Assembly (NCBI RefSeq): GCF_034059295.1 | Contig: NZ_CP139141.1 | Location: 598,501 to 662,500 of the forward strand | Direction of reading: 5' to 3' | DNA from: Pseudomonas sp. HR96 | Lineage (GTDB): Bacteria > Pseudomonadota > Gammaproteobacteria > Pseudomonadales > Pseudomonadaceae | Length of the DNA: 64,000 nt | Position numbers and translations under genes: made by a program | Part shown: positions 28,998-41,692 of the stretch, piece by piece | Numbering within the stretch: position 1 is the first letter of the stretch | How the letters are laid out: every line of letters begins with the position of its first letter | The notes under the pieces: generated by a model | The model's input: the letters and a program-made list of their open reading frames with translations, nothing else | What the model was told of the DNA's origin: nothing | Databases searched by the model: none

Positions 28998-29104
28998 AGC
29001 TGCAAGCTCCTGGTCAAACGCTGCTCGCCGTCAGACATCAGCAAAACGCCAGGCCGGCATGAAGTCGAGCCTGGCGCGCTTGCCCTTGCCTGCAGCTTGC
29101 AGCT
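28998..29104. repeat. 11-bp inverted repeats flanking the prkA-yeaH terminator
   Basis: AGCTGCAAGCT (28998-29008) and AGCTTGCAGCT (29094-29104) are exact reverse complements enclosing the terminator at 29043-29076. AGCTTGCAGC-type repeats are scattered in Pseudomonas genomes, so this may be a dispersed repeat unit. Confidence 0.45.
29043..29076 (-). terminator. Intrinsic terminator between prkA and yeaH
   Basis: A perfect 8-bp stem CGCCAGGC/GCCTGGCG followed by TTTT on the minus strand, but with a 14-nt loop. It would make prkA partly independent of yeaH-spoVR. Confidence 0.55.
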
Positions 29105-29119
29105 GGACGCTAGGAGCTG

Positions 29120-31042
29120 CTACTGGGATTTACGGACCCTCAGGTACCACTCCGACAACAACCTGACCTGCTTGTCGGTGTAACCGCGCTCAACCATACG
29201 GCTGACGAAGTCATTGTGCTTTTGCTGATCTTCCTTACTGGCCTTGGCGTTGAAGCTGATGACCGGCAGCAGGTCTTCGGTGTTGGAGAACATCTTCTTC
29301 TCGATCACCACCCGCAGCTTCTCGTAGCTCAGCCAGGTCGGATTCTTGCCGTTGTTGTTGGCACGGGCGCGCAGCACGAAGTTGACGATCTCGTTGCGGA
29401 AATCCTTCGGATTGCTGATGCCGGCCGGTTTCTCGATTTTTTCCAGTTCTTCGTTAAGGGCCACGCGGTTGAGGATTTCGCCCGTTTCGGGGTCGCGGTA
29501 TTCCTGGTCTTGAATCCAGAAGTCGGCGTACAGCACATACCGATCGAAGATGTTCTGCCCATACTCGCTGTAGGATTCCAGGTAGGCGGTCTGGATCTCC
29601 TTGCCGATGAATTCGATGTAGCGCGGTGCCAGGTACTCCTTGAGATAGCGCAGATAGCGTTCGCGGACTTCTGCCGGGAACTGCTCTTGTTCGATCTGCT
29701 GTTCCAGTACATACAGCAGGTGGACCGGGTTGGCGGCGATCTCGTGCGGGTCGAAGTTGAATACCTTGGACAGGATCTTGAAGGCAAAGCGCGTCGACAG
29801 GCCGTTCATGCCCTCGTCCACGCCCGCGCTGTCGCGGTATTCGAGGATCGACTTGGCCTTGGGGTCGGTGTCCTTGAGGTTTTCACCGTCGTACACGCGC
29901 ATCTTCGAGTAGATGTTGGAGTTGTCCGGTTCCTTGAGCCGCGACAGTACGGTGAATTGCGCGAGCATTTTCAGGGTGTCAGGCGCGCAGTGCGCCTTGG
30001 ACAGCGAGCTGTTGAACAGCAGCTTGTCGTAGATCTTGATTTCATCGCTGACGCGCAGGCAGTACGGCACCTTGACGATGTAGATCCGGTCGATGAAGGC
30101 TTCGTTGTTCTTGTTGTTGCGAAAGCTGTGCCACTCCGATTCGTTGGAGTGGGCCAGCAGTATGCCGTTGAACGGGATGGCGCCCAGGCCCTCGGTGCTG
30201 TTGTAGTTGCCTTCCTGAGTGGCGGTGAGCAGCGGGTGCAGCACTTTGATGGGCGCCTTGAACATCTCGACGAATTCCATCATGCCTTGGTTGGCCCGGC
30301 ACAGTGCGCCTGAGTAGCTGTAGGCGTCTGCGTCGTTCTGGGAATATTCCTCGAGTTTGCGGATGTCGACCTTGCCTACCAGCGCCGAGATGTCCTGGTT
30401 GTTCTCGTCGCCGGGTTCGGTCTTGGCCACGCCGATCTGGTTGAGGATGGAAGGATAGAGTTTGACTACGCGGAACTGGCTGATGTCGCCCCCGAACTCG
30501 GCCAGCCGCTTGGTCGCCCAAGGCGACATGATGGTGTTGAGATAACGTCGGGGAATGCCGAAGTCTTCCTCGAGAATCGCCCCGTCTTCGGTGGCGTTGA
30601 AAAGCCCCAGAGGCGACTCGAACACCGGCGAGCCCTTGATGGCGTAGAACGGTATTTTTTCGATCAGTTGCTTGAGCTTCTCGGCCAGCGAGGATTTGCC
30701 GCCGCCCACCGGGCCAAGCAGGTAAAGGATCTGTTTCTTCTCTTCGAGGCCCTGGGCCGCGTGGCGGAAGTACGAGACGATCTGGTCGATGCAGTCTTCC
30801 ATGCCATGGAAGTCCTCGAACGCCGGATAGCGACGGATCACCTTGTTGGAAAAGATGCGCGACAGCCTGGAGTTGGTCGACGTGTCGAGCAACTCGGGCT
30901 CGCCGATCGCCATCAGAATGCGTTCGGCAGCCGAAGCGTAGGTGCTTCGGTCCTTTTTGCAGAGTTCCAGATACTCCTGCAGCGACAGCTCTTCCTGGCG
31001 TGTGGATTCGAAGCGTTGCTGGAAGTGGCTAAAAATACTCAT
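29120..31042 (-). CDS. prkA: PrkA/YeaG serine protein kinase
   Basis: A 640-residue protein with an AAA+-like N-terminal domain (Walker A LGPVGGGKSSLAEKL, residues about 108-122) and the C-terminal PrkA domain related to eukaryotic-type kinases. E. coli YeaG is a serine kinase active under nitrogen or carbon stress. Gene order prkA-yeaH-spoVR is the conserved module. The ATG at 31042 has a GAGG upstream. The 293 bp before it hold its promoter, not resolved here. Confidence 0.95.
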   Translation of the reverse strand: MSIFSHFQQRFESTRQEELSLQEYLELCKKDRSTYASAAERILMAIGEPELLDTSTNSRLSRIFSNKVIRRYPAFEDFHGMEDCIDQIVSYFRHAAQGLEEKKQILYLLGPVGGGKSSLAEKLKQLIEKIPFYAIKGSPVFESPLGLFNATEDGAILEEDFGIPRRYLNTIMSPWATKRLAEFGGDISQFRVVKLYPSILNQIGVAKTEPGDENNQDISALVGKVDIRKLEEYSQNDADAYSYSGALCRANQGMMEFVEMFKAPIKVLHPLLTATQEGNYNSTEGLGAIPFNGILLAHSNESEWHSFRNNKNNEAFIDRIYIVKVPYCLRVSDEIKIYDKLLFNSSLSKAHCAPDTLKMLAQFTVLSRLKEPDNSNIYSKMRVYDGENLKDTDPKAKSILEYRDSAGVDEGMNGLSTRFAFKILSKVFNFDPHEIAANPVHLLYVLEQQIEQEQFPAEVRERYLRYLKEYLAPRYIEFIGKEIQTAYLESYSEYGQNIFDRYVLYADFWIQDQEYRDPETGEILNRVALNEELEKIEKPAGISNPKDFRNEIVNFVLRARANNNGKNPTWLSYEKLRVVIEKKMFSNTEDLLPVISFNAKASKEDQQKHNDFVSRMVERGYTDKQVRLLSEWYLRVRKSQ

Positions 31043-31335
31043 GACGTCACCTCGCTCGATACGTGGAGCCGGCGCCGGATCACTCAGTTGATGCTGGCAG
31101 TGACCGAGGAACCGGCCGCTGTATACCCCCCAAACACCTTGTAAACCTTACCGATGACCCGCCCGCCGGTGTACCGGCTCTCCCCTGATTTGGATGGCCT
31201 GAGCTTAAGAGTAGTTCGGAATCGGAGACTTCAAGGTGTAAAGCGAAATTAGTTATGCTGCGCAAACCTCTGTCCGTGGCCCCAGCCCGCGAATCCAGCG
31301 GGATGGACGCCATGAAAAAAATTCTCGCGAAATGT

Positions 31336-31659
31336 TTACTCGGCCTGGGCGATTTCGGCCGGATAGGTGCTGCGCCACAGCTCGAAGCCACCGTCGAGGC
31401 TGTAGACCTCGGCAAAGCCCTGGCTGACCAGATAGGCCGCAGCGCTCTGGCTGGAGTTGCCGTGATAGCAGACCACGACCAGCGGCTTGTCGAGGTCGGC
31501 ATTGGCGATGAAGTCGTGCAGCGAATGGTTGTCCAGGTGATGCGCGCCGGCGATATGGCTGCTGGCGAAGGTTTGCGGATCGCGCACGTCGACCACCACC
31601 GCACCCTGTTCGCGCAGGGCCTGGGCTTGGGCGGGAGGGATGCGTTTGAATTCGGTCAT
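31336..31659 (-). CDS. glpE: Thiosulfate sulfurtransferase GlpE (single-domain rhodanese)
   Basis: A 107-residue rhodanese with catalytic Cys64 in the loop CYHGNSS and the characteristic VVVDVRDP. It transfers sulfane sulfur from thiosulfate to cyanide or thiol acceptors. The size and loop match GlpE. It follows apaH with a 43-bp gap. Confidence 0.93.
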   Translation of the reverse strand: MTEFKRIPPAQAQALREQGAVVVDVRDPQTFASSHIAGAHHLDNHSLHDFIANADLDKPLVVVCYHGNSSQSAAAYLVSQGFAEVYSLDGGFELWRSTYPAEIAQAE

Positions 31660-31702
31660 GGACCGCTCCTTTTATACGGTTTATACGGGCTGAGCTGCCA
31701 TT

Positions 31703-32614
31703 CTAGCCCTGACTGGGCGGGGCGGCTAATGGCTGGGCAGCCGATTTCGTCGGCTCGACGGCAGGGCTGGGGGCCGCCGGCTGTACCCGCGCAAAGCCCT
31801 GTTCGGAGCAGGCGCAGCCGTAGCGCTGGCCGGTGTCGACGTTCATCAGGGTCATGGCGTTGCCCCACACGCAGCCGGTGTCCAGGGCAAAGATGCCCGG
31901 CTCGTTGCAGCGCCCTTCAAGCGCCGCCCAGTGGCCGAAGATGATCCGCGTGTCGCGGGTCTTGCGCTCCTTGTAACTGAACCAGGGAGCGTAGCCAGGC
32001 GCGGCTGAATCGGCGCCTTCCTTGCCCTTGAGGTCGAGCTTACCGTCGCGGCTGCAGAAGCGCATGCGGGTGAAATAGTTGGTGATGGTGCGCAGGCGCG
32101 CGATGCCGCGCAGGTCCTTGTCCCATTTGTTCGGCTCGTTGCCGTACATGCCGTCGAGGAAACCCGGGTAGATGGTGTCGTCGCGCAATGCCGCCTCGAC
32201 CTCGCCGGCGTAGCGCAGTGCCTTGCGAACGCTCCACTGCGGCGGGATGCCAGCATGGACCAGCGCGGTGTCACGCAATTCGTCGTAGTGCATCAGCTTC
32301 TGCTGGCGCAGCCAGCCGAGCAGTTGCGGGGCGTCGGGCGCGTCCAGTATCTCGCGCAGGGTGTCGCCTTTTTTCAGGCGCTCGGGCTTGGCGGCGGCGG
32401 CCAGCAGGTGCAGATCATGGTTGCCCAGTACGCAGGTCAGCGAGTCGCGCATGGCGTAGAGGTAGCGCAGGGTCTGCAGCGACTGCGGGCCGCGGTTGAC
32501 CAGGTCGCCGACCAGCCAGAGGTGATCGTGCTCGGGGTTGAATGCCACTTGCGCGAGCAGGGATTGCAGGGGGTCCAGGCACCCTTGCAGATCACCGACG
32601 GCGTAAAGGGTCAT
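31703..32614 (-). CDS. apaH: Diadenosine tetraphosphatase (symmetrical)
   Basis: A 303-residue calcineurin-like phosphoesterase starting [16 protein letters not shown] with the metal motifs [13 protein letters not shown] and GNHD. It hydrolyses Ap4A to two ADP. The ATG at 32614 shares one base with the apaG stop (TGATG). The C-terminus carries a roughly 25-residue Pro/Ala-rich tail. Confidence 0.96.
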   Translation of the reverse strand: MTLYAVGDLQGCLDPLQSLLAQVAFNPEHDHLWLVGDLVNRGPQSLQTLRYLYAMRDSLTCVLGNHDLHLLAAAAKPERLKKGDTLREILDAPDAPQLLGWLRQQKLMHYDELRDTALVHAGIPPQWSVRKALRYAGEVEAALRDDTIYPGFLDGMYGNEPNKWDKDLRGIARLRTITNYFTRMRFCSRDGKLDLKGKEGADSAAPGYAPWFSYKERKTRDTRIIFGHWAALEGRCNEPGIFALDTGCVWGNAMTLMNVDTGQRYGCACSEQGFARVQPAAPSPAVEPTKSAAQPLAAPPSQG

Positions 32615-32994
32615 CAGTGCAAGGCCCCGGGCACCGCCAGGCGAAAGGGCGCGATGACGGCGTTGAAGCGCTGGCCATCCTCGGCCAGCATCTCGTAGCT
32701 GCCCTGCATGTTGCCGACCTTGGTGGTCATCACGGTGCCGCTGCTGTACGTGTGGCTCTCGCCCGCCGCGATCAGCGGCTGCTGGCCGACCACGCCCGCG
32801 CCGCGCACTTCCTCGACCTTGCCGTCGCCGTCGGTGATGACCCAGTGCCGCGAGAGCAGACGCGCCGGCACCTGGCCGTTGTTCTGTACGGTGACGGTGT
32901 AGGCAAAGGCAAAGCGTTGCTGCTCCGGTTGCGACTGTTCGGCGAGGAAGCGGGTGACGACGCTGACGTCGATCTGATAACGGGGATCGGACAT
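32614..32994 (-). CDS. apaG: ApaG protein
   Basis: 126 residues with the ApaG fold sequence [37 protein letters not shown] and GTMQGSY-like [10 protein letters not shown]. ApaG proteins are small beta-sandwich proteins linked to Co2+ resistance and Mg2+ efflux in enterics, with no defined activity. Coupled to apaH by a one-base overlap. Confidence 0.95.
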   Translation of the reverse strand: MSDPRYQIDVSVVTRFLAEQSQPEQQRFAFAYTVTVQNNGQVPARLLSRHWVITDGDGKVEEVRGAGVVGQQPLIAAGESHTYSSGTVMTTKVGNMQGSYEMLAEDGQRFNAVIAPFRLAVPGALH

Positions 32995-33102
32995 GCAATG
33001 AGCCTTTCATTCCAAATGCAAAATAGAACCGGCTGGTGTGCCGATTGGATCAGTCTAGGACATGAGACAGCAAAGGTCGGGAATGATGCGCAGGGCATTC
33101 AG

Positions 33103-33132
33103 GCCTCATCGCGTCCGGCGTCGCGATGAGGC
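33103..33132 (-). terminator. Hairpin after ksgA
   Basis: Perfect 11-bp stem GCCTCATCGCG/CGCGATGAGGC with an 8-nt loop just past the ksgA stop and before apaG. No T-run; could be an attenuating terminator inside the superoperon. Confidence 0.5.
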
Positions 33133-33139
33133 TGATGGA

Positions 33140-33934
33140 TTACTGCAGGGCCAGCTGATCGGCCAGGCGCACGAATGCGGCCAGATCCAGCTGTTCCGGG
33201 CGCAGTCCGCCGTCCACGCCAGCCGCCTTGATGGCCTCGTTGGGCAGCAGCGCCTTGAGCGTGTTGCGCAACGTCTTGCGGCGCTGGTTGAATGCTTCGC
33301 GCACCACCCGCTCGAGCAGCCGGTGATCCTTGGCCGGGTGGGGCAGGACCTCATGGGGTACCAGGCGGACAATGGCCGAGTCGACCTTGGGTGGCGGGTT
33401 GAACGCCCCGGGCCCAACATTGAACAGGTGTTCGACGCGGCAGTGGTATTGCACCATGATCGACAGCCGGCCCCAATCACCGCCGCCCGGACCGGCAGCG
33501 AGGCGCTCGACCACTTCCTTTTGCAGCATGAAGTGCATGTCGCGGATCAGCGACGCGTTCTGCAGCAGATGGAAGATCAACGGCGTGGAGATGTTGTACG
33601 GCAGGTTGCCAACCACCCGCAGGCTCGCTGGCGCTGCGTTCAGGCTGTTGAAGTCGAACTTCAGGGCGTCGCCCTGGTGCAGGCTGAAGTTGTCGCGGCC
33701 GCCGAACTGGCGGTTGAGGATTGGCACCAGGTCCTTGTCCAGTTCCACCACGTCCAGCTGCGCGCCGCTGTCGAGCAGGCCTTCGGTCAGGGCACCCTGA
33801 CCTGGGCCGATCTCCAGCACACGGTCGCCGGGGCGGGCGTGGATGGCACGCAGGATGCGATCGATCACGCCGGCATCGTGCAGGAAGTTCTGGCCGAAGC
33901 GCTTGCGCGCCCGGTGTTGGTATTGCTCACTCAT
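33140..33934 (-). CDS. rsmA: 16S rRNA dimethyladenosine transferase
   Basis: A 264-residue SAM methyltransferase (KsgA). It has [15 protein letters not shown], the SAM motif [15 protein letters not shown] and the catalytic [10 protein letters not shown]. It dimethylates A1518 and A1519 of 16S rRNA in late 30S assembly. Its ATG overlaps the pdxA stop by 4 bp. Confidence 0.97.
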   Translation of the reverse strand: MSEQYQHRARKRFGQNFLHDAGVIDRILRAIHARPGDRVLEIGPGQGALTEGLLDSGAQLDVVELDKDLVPILNRQFGGRDNFSLHQGDALKFDFNSLNAAPASLRVVGNLPYNISTPLIFHLLQNASLIRDMHFMLQKEVVERLAAGPGGGDWGRLSIMVQYHCRVEHLFNVGPGAFNPPPKVDSAIVRLVPHEVLPHPAKDHRLLERVVREAFNQRRKTLRNTLKALLPNEAIKAAGVDGGLRPEQLDLAAFVRLADQLALQ

Positions 33935-34920
33935 GAATGGGTCTCGGCCATCTGGTAGGCGGTGTGCAGCGCGACCTGCAGGCTGCCGGTGTCGATCCGG
34001 CCGCTGCCGGCCAGGTCCAGGGCGGTGCCGTGGTCAACCGACGTGCGGATGATCGGCAGGCCCAGGGTGATGTTCACCGCAGCGCCGAAGCCCTTGTACT
34101 TGAGTACGGGCAGGCCCTGGTCATGGTACATCGCCAGCACTGCGTCGCAATGCTCCAGATATTTGGGGGTGAAAAGGGTGTCGGCCGGCAGCGGTCCGCG
34201 CAGGTCGATGCCTTCGCTGCGCAGCCGGTCAAGGGCGGGTTCGATGATGTCCAGTTCTTCGCGGCCCAGGTGGCCGCTTTCGCCGGCATGGGGGTTGAGC
34301 CCGCAGACCAGGATGCGCGGGTTGGCCAGGCCGAACTTGCCGCGCAGGTCGTTGTGCAGGATGCGCGTCACGCGTTCCAGGCGCTCTGCGGTGATGGCGT
34401 CGGCCACTTCGCGCAGCGGCAGGTGAGTGGTCACCAACGCCACCCGCAGGTCGCCCGTGGCCAGCATCATCACCACCTGCTCGGTATGGGTCAGCTCGGC
34501 GAGAAACTCGGTATGCCCGGAAAACGCGATGCCACCGTCGTTGATCACGCCCTTGTGCACCGGGGCGGTGATCATGCCGGCGAAATGCCCGCTCAGGCAG
34601 CCTTCGCCGGCACGGGTCAGGGTCTGCAGGACGAAGTCGGCGTTGCGTTTGTCCAGCTGCCCAGGCACCACGGGCGCGCCGAGCGGCGTGTCCCACACAT
34701 ACAGCGCGCCAGCCTTGGCCGGCGTATCGGGCAGGGCGTCGAGGCTGACCGTGATCAGTTCGACGGCCACGCCCAGCTGCGTGGCCCGCTCGGCGAGCAG
34801 GTCACGGTTGCTGATGGCAATGAGAGGGTACGGCTGGGCTTGCGCGGCGAGCAGCAGGCACAGGTCTGGACCTATGCCCGCCGGCTCGCCGGGCGTCAAC
34901 GCGAAACGGCGAGGGGTCAC
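33931..34920 (-). CDS. pdxA: 4-hydroxythreonine-4-phosphate dehydrogenase
   Basis: A 329-residue enzyme of pyridoxal phosphate synthesis. It has [13 protein letters not shown], the metal-binding His in [11 protein letters not shown] and [14 protein letters not shown] and [12 protein letters not shown]. The start is GTG at 34920, overlapping the surA stop (GTGA). Order lptD-surA-pdxA-ksgA-apaG-apaH is the conserved gammaproteobacterial superoperon. Confidence 0.96.
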   Translation of the reverse strand: MTPRRFALTPGEPAGIGPDLCLLLAAQAQPYPLIAISNRDLLAERATQLGVAVELITVSLDALPDTPAKAGALYVWDTPLGAPVVPGQLDKRNADFVLQTLTRAGEGCLSGHFAGMITAPVHKGVINDGGIAFSGHTEFLAELTHTEQVVMMLATGDLRVALVTTHLPLREVADAITAERLERVTRILHNDLRGKFGLANPRILVCGLNPHAGESGHLGREELDIIEPALDRLRSEGIDLRGPLPADTLFTPKYLEHCDAVLAMYHDQGLPVLKYKGFGAAVNITLGLPIIRTSVDHGTALDLAGSGRIDTGSLQVALHTAYQMAETHS

Positions 34921-36239
34921 TGCGCAGCCTGGTCGGCGCCAGGCAGCTTGATTTCAACGTAGGCTTCGTCGCGAATCTGACGCAGCCAGCTTTGCAGCTC
35001 TTCGTCGTACTTGCGGTTACGCAGCACGTTCATCGCCTGTTGCTCGCGCGCCTGTTCGGTGTTGTCGGTGGCGCGGCGGCCCAACACTTCCAGGATATGC
35101 CAGCCGAACTGGCTGCGGAACGGCTTGGAAACGGTGTTGACCGGGGTCTCGTTCATGACCTGGCGGAACTCCGGTACCAGCGAGTTGGGGTCGACCCAAT
35201 TGAGGTCGCCACCATTGAGCGCCGAACCCGGGTCTTCGGAGAAGCTTTTCGCCAGTTCGCCGAAGTCCTCGCCATTCTTGATGCGGTCGTACAGACGGTC
35301 GGCCAGGCGATGGGTTTCCTCGTCGCTGCGGATTTCGGTCGGCTTGATCAGGATGTGACGCACGTGTACTTCATCCTTGGTCTGGGTCTCGCCACCGCGT
35401 TTCTCCAGGACCTTGAGGATGATGAAGCCACCCGGGGTACGGATAGGCTGAGTCACGTCGCCGGCGCTCAAGGTGCCGAGCAGCTTGTCGAATGGCGGTG
35501 GCAGTTGCGCCGCCTTGCGCCAGCCCATGTCGCCGCCTTCCAGCGCGTTGTCGCTGGAGGACTTGGCGATGGCCATCTGGCCGAAATCGGCGCCACGCTT
35601 GAGCTGGTCGTAGATATCCTGGGACTGTTTGGCTGCGGCCTGGATGGCCTCGGAATTGGCGTTCTCCGGGGTTGGCGTGAGGATGTTGGCCAGGTGGAAC
35701 TCTTCGGAGATCTGCATCTTGCCAAGGTCCGAGGCGAGGAAGTTCTTCACTTCCTGCTCCGAGACCTGGATGCGCTCGCCGACACGACGCTGGCGCACGC
35801 GGCTGATGATCATTTCCCGGCGAACCTGGTCACGCGCGGCGTCATACGACAGGCCGTCGTGGGCCAGGGCCGCACGGAACTGATCCAGGCTCATGCCATT
35901 GCGCTGGGCAATGGTGCCCATCGCCTGGTTGAGATCCTCGTCGGTGATTCGGATCCCCGAGCGATCGCCGATCTGCAGTTGCAGGTTTTCCACGATCAGG
36001 CGCTCGAGCACCTGTTGTTGCAGGACGTCGGCCGGTGGCACTTCGGCGCCACGCTTGGCGATCGTCTGCTGGACCTCGCGAACCCGCTGGTCCAGCTGGC
36101 TTTGCATGACCACATCGTTATCGACGATGGCGACGACCCGATCCAGGGGACGAACCTCGGCGTGCGCCGCGGAACCCAGTAACAACGCGCCCAGCATCAG
36201 CGGGCGCAGACGATCAATAAGCTTGGTCTTCACGTTCAC
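34917..36239 (-). CDS. surA: Periplasmic peptidyl-prolyl isomerase and chaperone SurA
   Basis: About 440 residues. It has a signal peptide ending [11 protein letters not shown], an N-terminal chaperone domain, and two parvulin domains (about residues 185-285 and 295-395, with HVRHILIKP in the second). It guides outer-membrane proteins such as LptD. The start is GTG at 36239 ([10 protein letters not shown]) with AAGG upstream, or GTG at 36233; both overlap the end of lptD by 20-26 bp, so translation is coupled. Confidence 0.94.
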   Translation of the reverse strand: MNVKTKLIDRLRPLMLGALLLGSAAHAEVRPLDRVVAIVDNDVVMQSQLDQRVREVQQTIAKRGAEVPPADVLQQQVLERLIVENLQLQIGDRSGIRITDEDLNQAMGTIAQRNGMSLDQFRAALAHDGLSYDAARDQVRREMIISRVRQRRVGERIQVSEQEVKNFLASDLGKMQISEEFHLANILTPTPENANSEAIQAAAKQSQDIYDQLKRGADFGQMAIAKSSSDNALEGGDMGWRKAAQLPPPFDKLLGTLSAGDVTQPIRTPGGFIILKVLEKRGGETQTKDEVHVRHILIKPTEIRSDEETHRLADRLYDRIKNGEDFGELAKSFSEDPGSALNGGDLNWVDPNSLVPEFRQVMNETPVNTVSKPFRSQFGWHILEVLGRRATDNTEQAREQQAMNVLRNRKYDEELQSWLRQIRDEAYVEIKLPGADQAAQ

Positions 36240-39009
36240 GATAACCTTGAATGCCTTTGTCGAGGAAGCTATCAACCTTGGTGCCGACGATGCCACCCAG
36301 GCCTTTGAGCACGATCTGCAGGAATACGCCGCGGTCGCCTTTTTCGTTCTGCGGCAATGTCTGGCTGACTTCGTCGTAATCAACCCAGTAGCGGCTGATC
36401 AGGCGCATCTTCCAGCAGCAGTTGTCGTACTCGAAACCACCGAAGGCTTCCAGGGTACGGTTGCGGTTGTAGTCGTATTCCCAACGGCTGATGGCGTTCC
36501 ATTGCGGGACGATCGGCCAGATGACCGAGAAGTCATGCTGTTGGATCTTGTAGTAGTCCTTGATGTAGCCCGGTTGACCTGGCGTGCCATAGTCGCCGCC
36601 GCCTACTGCCCACTTGCCAGTGGAAGCGTCGTAGTGGATCAGGTCGTTACGGTAGCGGTAACCGAAGTTGACCACCTTGTTCGGATCGTTCTCCGGCTGG
36701 TAGTGGAACATGGCCGCGCCCGAGCGGGTCGAGGCGGTGTCCGGGTCCCAGTTGAAGTTGCCGGTGAAGCGCCAATCGTGGTTGAAGCGGTATTCGTATT
36801 CCTGGGCAATCGGCGAGTAGTTGGTCTGTGCGTCCTTGCGGGTATCGAAGTCGATGCCCGGCAGCTGCACTTTCCGGTCGCTGAAGTAGATGGCCTGGCC
36901 GATGCTGTAGCGCTGGCGTTCGAAGCCATTGTCCTGGATCCAGCGGCTGGTCACACCCAGCGACAGCTTGTTCTCGTCGCCGATGCGATCAGTGCCCGAG
37001 AAACGACTGTCACGGAACAGTGAGGCGTAGTTGAAGGTGTACTCACTGGTGTCGAAGATCGGAATGTCATTCTGGTTGCGATACGGCACATACAGGTAGT
37101 AGGCCCGCGGCTCGAGGGTCTGACGGTAGTCGGTACCGAACCAGTTGGTGTTGCGGTCGAAGTACAGGCCGCTGTCCACGCTGGCGACTGGAATCGAGCG
37201 ATCCTGAGAGCTGTTGAATTCCTGACCATAACCCGGAACGGTCAGGTTGGTAGCACTGGCCAGGTTCGCTTTGCCCGTGGAATCGAGGTCCAGGTCGTAT
37301 TTGGTGTACACATACTTCAGCGTTGGCCGCACGTAACCATAAGAGGCTTGCAGTGGCAAGCTCATGGAAGGCGCCAGTGTCAGGCGGTCGCCGTTCGCGC
37401 GAGCAAGACCAAACACGTTCTGGTCCAGGCGCGCAGACACATCGCCGTCCTGATCCGTGTAGGTACCGCTTTGCAGGTCACGCTCGAAGCGCACCGCTTC
37501 AGTGTGGTAATCGAACGCCAGGCCGTATGGGTGATAAGGCAGCGCGCCGTCGAGGGTGAGCTGCGGCAGCCTATTGTACGGAGTGGTGTCCGCTACGGTC
37601 GCCAGTTGATAGGCTTGCAGGTTGACACTGGCTACATAGTGGTCACCACGGTAGCTGACCGAACCTTGTTGATTCACGTAATCGGTCTTGCCAATCCCCG
37701 ACTCGTTGGTCGACAGGTCCTGGAAGTAGTAGGGGTCACTGATGTCGGTGTAATCGACCTTGGTCGTGATCCGATCGCTCAGCCCGCCTCTATGTTCCCA
37801 GTGCAGCATGTAGCGCTGATCTTTGGCGTCGGTCTGGCCGCTGCGATCGTCGTCCTGGTCATTCAGGTATGCAGCACCCAGCTGCCCTTCGCTCGAAGGC
37901 GTCAGGTAGCGGAATTCGCCTTCCACCATCATGCCGCGCTTGGCCATGTAGCGTGGATACAGCGTGGCGTCGTAATTCGGTGCCAGGTTGAAGTAGTACG
38001 GCGTCATCAGTGTGAAGCCGGTGTCGCTGCCGGTGCCGAAGCTCGGCGGCAGGAAGCCGGACTGCCGACGACTGTCGATCGGGAAATAGATGTACGGCGT
38101 GTACAGGACCGGAATGTCCTTGACCCGCAGGGTGGCGTTGGTCGCGGTACCGAAGCCGGTCGCCGGGTTCAGGGTGATGTTGTTACCCTTGATCTGCCAG
38201 GCGTTGCTGTTCGGTTCGCAGCTGGTGTAGGTGCCGTCCTTCAAGCGGATGATCGAGTTCTCGGCCCGCTTGGCGTACAGCGCGCTGCCGCGAATGCCCT
38301 GCTTGTGCAGCACGTACTCGGCGTTGTCGACCTGGGCTTCGCCAGTGTCCATCTGCACGTCGGCGTGGTCGCCGACGATCAGCGCGCCGTTGTCGCGCAG
38401 CTTGACGTTGCCGTCCAGCTCGCCGCGGTTCTGCGCCTGGTGCAGGTTGGCCTCGTCGGCCTCGATCTGCATGCTGCCCTGGCGCATGACCACGTCACCA
38501 GCCAGCGTGGCGACCTGCTCTTCCTGCTGGTAGCGCGAGGCCTTGGCACCGATGAAGGTCGGGGCGTCTTTCTTCGACGTAGTGTCGTTCATGCCCGGAC
38601 GCAGCGGCTCGATGTAGGCACCGGCGCAGTATGGCCCGGTCTCGGCGAGCTGAGCGGGGGTCAGCTTGTCGCGGGGTACCCAGTCCAGGTGGCTGAAATC
38701 CGTGCTGCGCGACTTCAGGCCGCGGCCCTTGGCCGCTGTCACCGGAACCGGCTTGGCATCCGTACCGCTCGCAGCCACGCCGCCGTCGGCCGCGCTGGCT
38801 GGCGCGGCAGGGTCGGCGTGCATGGGGCGCGGCGGCAGGTTCGCGCCATCGGCCTTGGGCTTGCAATCCCAGGCTCCCGTAGCGGAAACAGAACAGTCAT
38901 ACTGCTCGGCGGCGTACACCATAGGTGCGGCCAGAGGTTGCATGGCCAGCAAACCGCCTGTGACCAGCAATGGAAATTTTTTACGAAACGCGGGGGATTT
39001 CAATGCCAT
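36214..39009 (-). CDS. lptD: LPS-assembly outer-membrane protein LptD
   Basis: A 931-residue protein with a signal peptide (cleavage near MVYA|AEQY), a periplasmic OstA/LptA-like jellyroll (about 150-300) and a large C-terminal beta-barrel rich in Tyr/Asp strands. Cys pairs near residues 39/49 and in the DNCCWKM segment close to the C-terminus fit the disulfide pattern of LptD. With LptE it inserts lipopolysaccharide in the outer leaflet. The Pro/Ala-rich spacer of residues about 55-100 is typical of Pseudomonas. Confidence 0.97.
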   Translation of the reverse strand: MALKSPAFRKKFPLLVTGGLLAMQPLAAPMVYAAEQYDCSVSATGAWDCKPKADGANLPPRPMHADPAAPASAADGGVAASGTDAKPVPVTAAKGRGLKSRSTDFSHLDWVPRDKLTPAQLAETGPYCAGAYIEPLRPGMNDTTSKKDAPTFIGAKASRYQQEEQVATLAGDVVMRQGSMQIEADEANLHQAQNRGELDGNVKLRDNGALIVGDHADVQMDTGEAQVDNAEYVLHKQGIRGSALYAKRAENSIIRLKDGTYTSCEPNSNAWQIKGNNITLNPATGFGTATNATLRVKDIPVLYTPYIYFPIDSRRQSGFLPPSFGTGSDTGFTLMTPYYFNLAPNYDATLYPRYMAKRGMMVEGEFRYLTPSSEGQLGAAYLNDQDDDRSGQTDAKDQRYMLHWEHRGGLSDRITTKVDYTDISDPYYFQDLSTNESGIGKTDYVNQQGSVSYRGDHYVASVNLQAYQLATVADTTPYNRLPQLTLDGALPYHPYGLAFDYHTEAVRFERDLQSGTYTDQDGDVSARLDQNVFGLARANGDRLTLAPSMSLPLQASYGYVRPTLKYVYTKYDLDLDSTGKANLASATNLTVPGYGQEFNSSQDRSIPVASVDSGLYFDRNTNWFGTDYRQTLEPRAYYLYVPYRNQNDIPIFDTSEYTFNYASLFRDSRFSGTDRIGDENKLSLGVTSRWIQDNGFERQRYSIGQAIYFSDRKVQLPGIDFDTRKDAQTNYSPIAQEYEYRFNHDWRFTGNFNWDPDTASTRSGAAMFHYQPENDPNKVVNFGYRYRNDLIHYDASTGKWAVGGGDYGTPGQPGYIKDYYKIQQHDFSVIWPIVPQWNAISRWEYDYNRNRTLEAFGGFEYDNCCWKMRLISRYWVDYDEVSQTLPQNEKGDRGVFLQIVLKGLGGIVGTKVDSFLDKGIQGYREREDQAY

Positions 39010-39138
39010 CTTATTAGTCCGGGCTTCCTGCGTGCCATCTGCCCGCGGGGGGGCCGCACGCCTCTCGATGGTCTGAAAAAGATTCCGGATAATAAAGCAT
39101 GACCCGCTTGACGGCTAGCGCCGTCGGAGACCCTTGCA

Positions 39139-40832
<1,694 letters not shown>

Positions 40833-40833
40833 G

Positions 40834-41601
40834 ATGCTGTGGCCGGGGACGGTGGTCGGCGCAGTATCCGGATATCTGATCGCCAGCATCCCGGGCGCCA
40901 TGCTGGGCGCCTTGCTCGGCCAGGCGCTGGATCGCCAGTTGCGGCTCAAGAGCTGGCAGGACCTGCGCCAACGCTTTAAGGGGCAGGCCGGCCTGCGCAA
41001 CGACGAGCTGCTGTTCATCATGCTCGGCCGCCTGGCCAAGGCCGATGGCGCGGTGCAGCCGGCGCATATCCAGCAGGCGCGTCAGGAGATGCACGATCTG
41101 GGCATGGAGGCGCCGGCGCAACGCCGCGCCATTGCTTCTTTCAATCGCGGCAAGAGCGGCCAGGACAACCTGCGCATCGACCTGGAACGCCTTGGCCTGC
41201 AGCCCCATGCCGCCGAGGGCGTGCTGCGGGCATGCTGGCGCATGGCTTGGGCTGACGGTCGTGCCGGGCAGGGCGAGTGCGAGTCGATCGTCCTATGGGG
41301 CAGTTGGCTGGGCTGGTCGGTGGCCCGAGTCCAGGCCTTGTCGATGGAATATCAACCGCGCCAGCGGCCGCCCGCCAGCCGTGAAAGCAGCTACGAGCAG
41401 GCCCTGCGCCTGCTGGGCGTGGGCGCCAACAGCGAGCCGGCGCAGATCAAGCGCGCCTACCGCCGCCTGCTCAGCCGCCACCACCCGGACAAACTGGCCG
41501 GCAGCGGGGCGACCCAGACGCAGCTGCGCGAGGCCACCGAGCGCACCCGGGATCTGCACAACGCCTATGCGACGATTCGCGAGCAGCGCGGGTTTCGCTG
41601 A
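40834..41601 (+). CDS. djlA: DjlA-type membrane J-domain co-chaperone
   Basis: 255 residues: an N-terminal Gly-rich membrane segment (VVGAVSGYLIASIPGAMLGALLG), a TerB-like domain (about 50-160) and a C-terminal J-domain with HPD in LLSRHHPDKL. DjlA stimulates DnaK and influences envelope signalling. It begins one base after the murU stop and is probably co-transcribed with amgK-murU. Confidence 0.93.
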   Translation: MLWPGTVVGAVSGYLIASIPGAMLGALLGQALDRQLRLKSWQDLRQRFKGQAGLRNDELLFIMLGRLAKADGAVQPAHIQQARQEMHDLGMEAPAQRRAIASFNRGKSGQDNLRIDLERLGLQPHAAEGVLRACWRMAWADGRAGQGECESIVLWGSWLGWSVARVQALSMEYQPRQRPPASRESSYEQALRLLGVGANSEPAQIKRAYRRLLSRHHPDKLAGSGATQTQLREATERTRDLHNAYATIREQRGFR

Positions 41602-41618
41602 GAGGCTTGCCAAATGGG

Positions 41619-41680
41619 GGAGGGCGTAACGGCCCCGAGAGGTTGCACGGCCGGACACAAACTCGGGAAAACGCCCCTCC
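41619..41680. terminator. Long imperfect inverted repeat between convergent djlA and DUF3530 genes
   Basis: GGAGGGCGT pairs with ACGCCCCTCC (one bulge) and CCCGAG with CTCGGG, forming an extended hairpin in the 91-bp gap. It could act as a bidirectional terminator; no strong T-run on either side. Confidence 0.35.
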
Positions 41681-41692
41681 TGCACAAGGCTT

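Noticed and set aside
31310..31335. Terminator downstream of glpE (GAATTTTTTT on the minus strand)
   Set aside because: The T-run is clear, but I could not find a stable stem directly before it.
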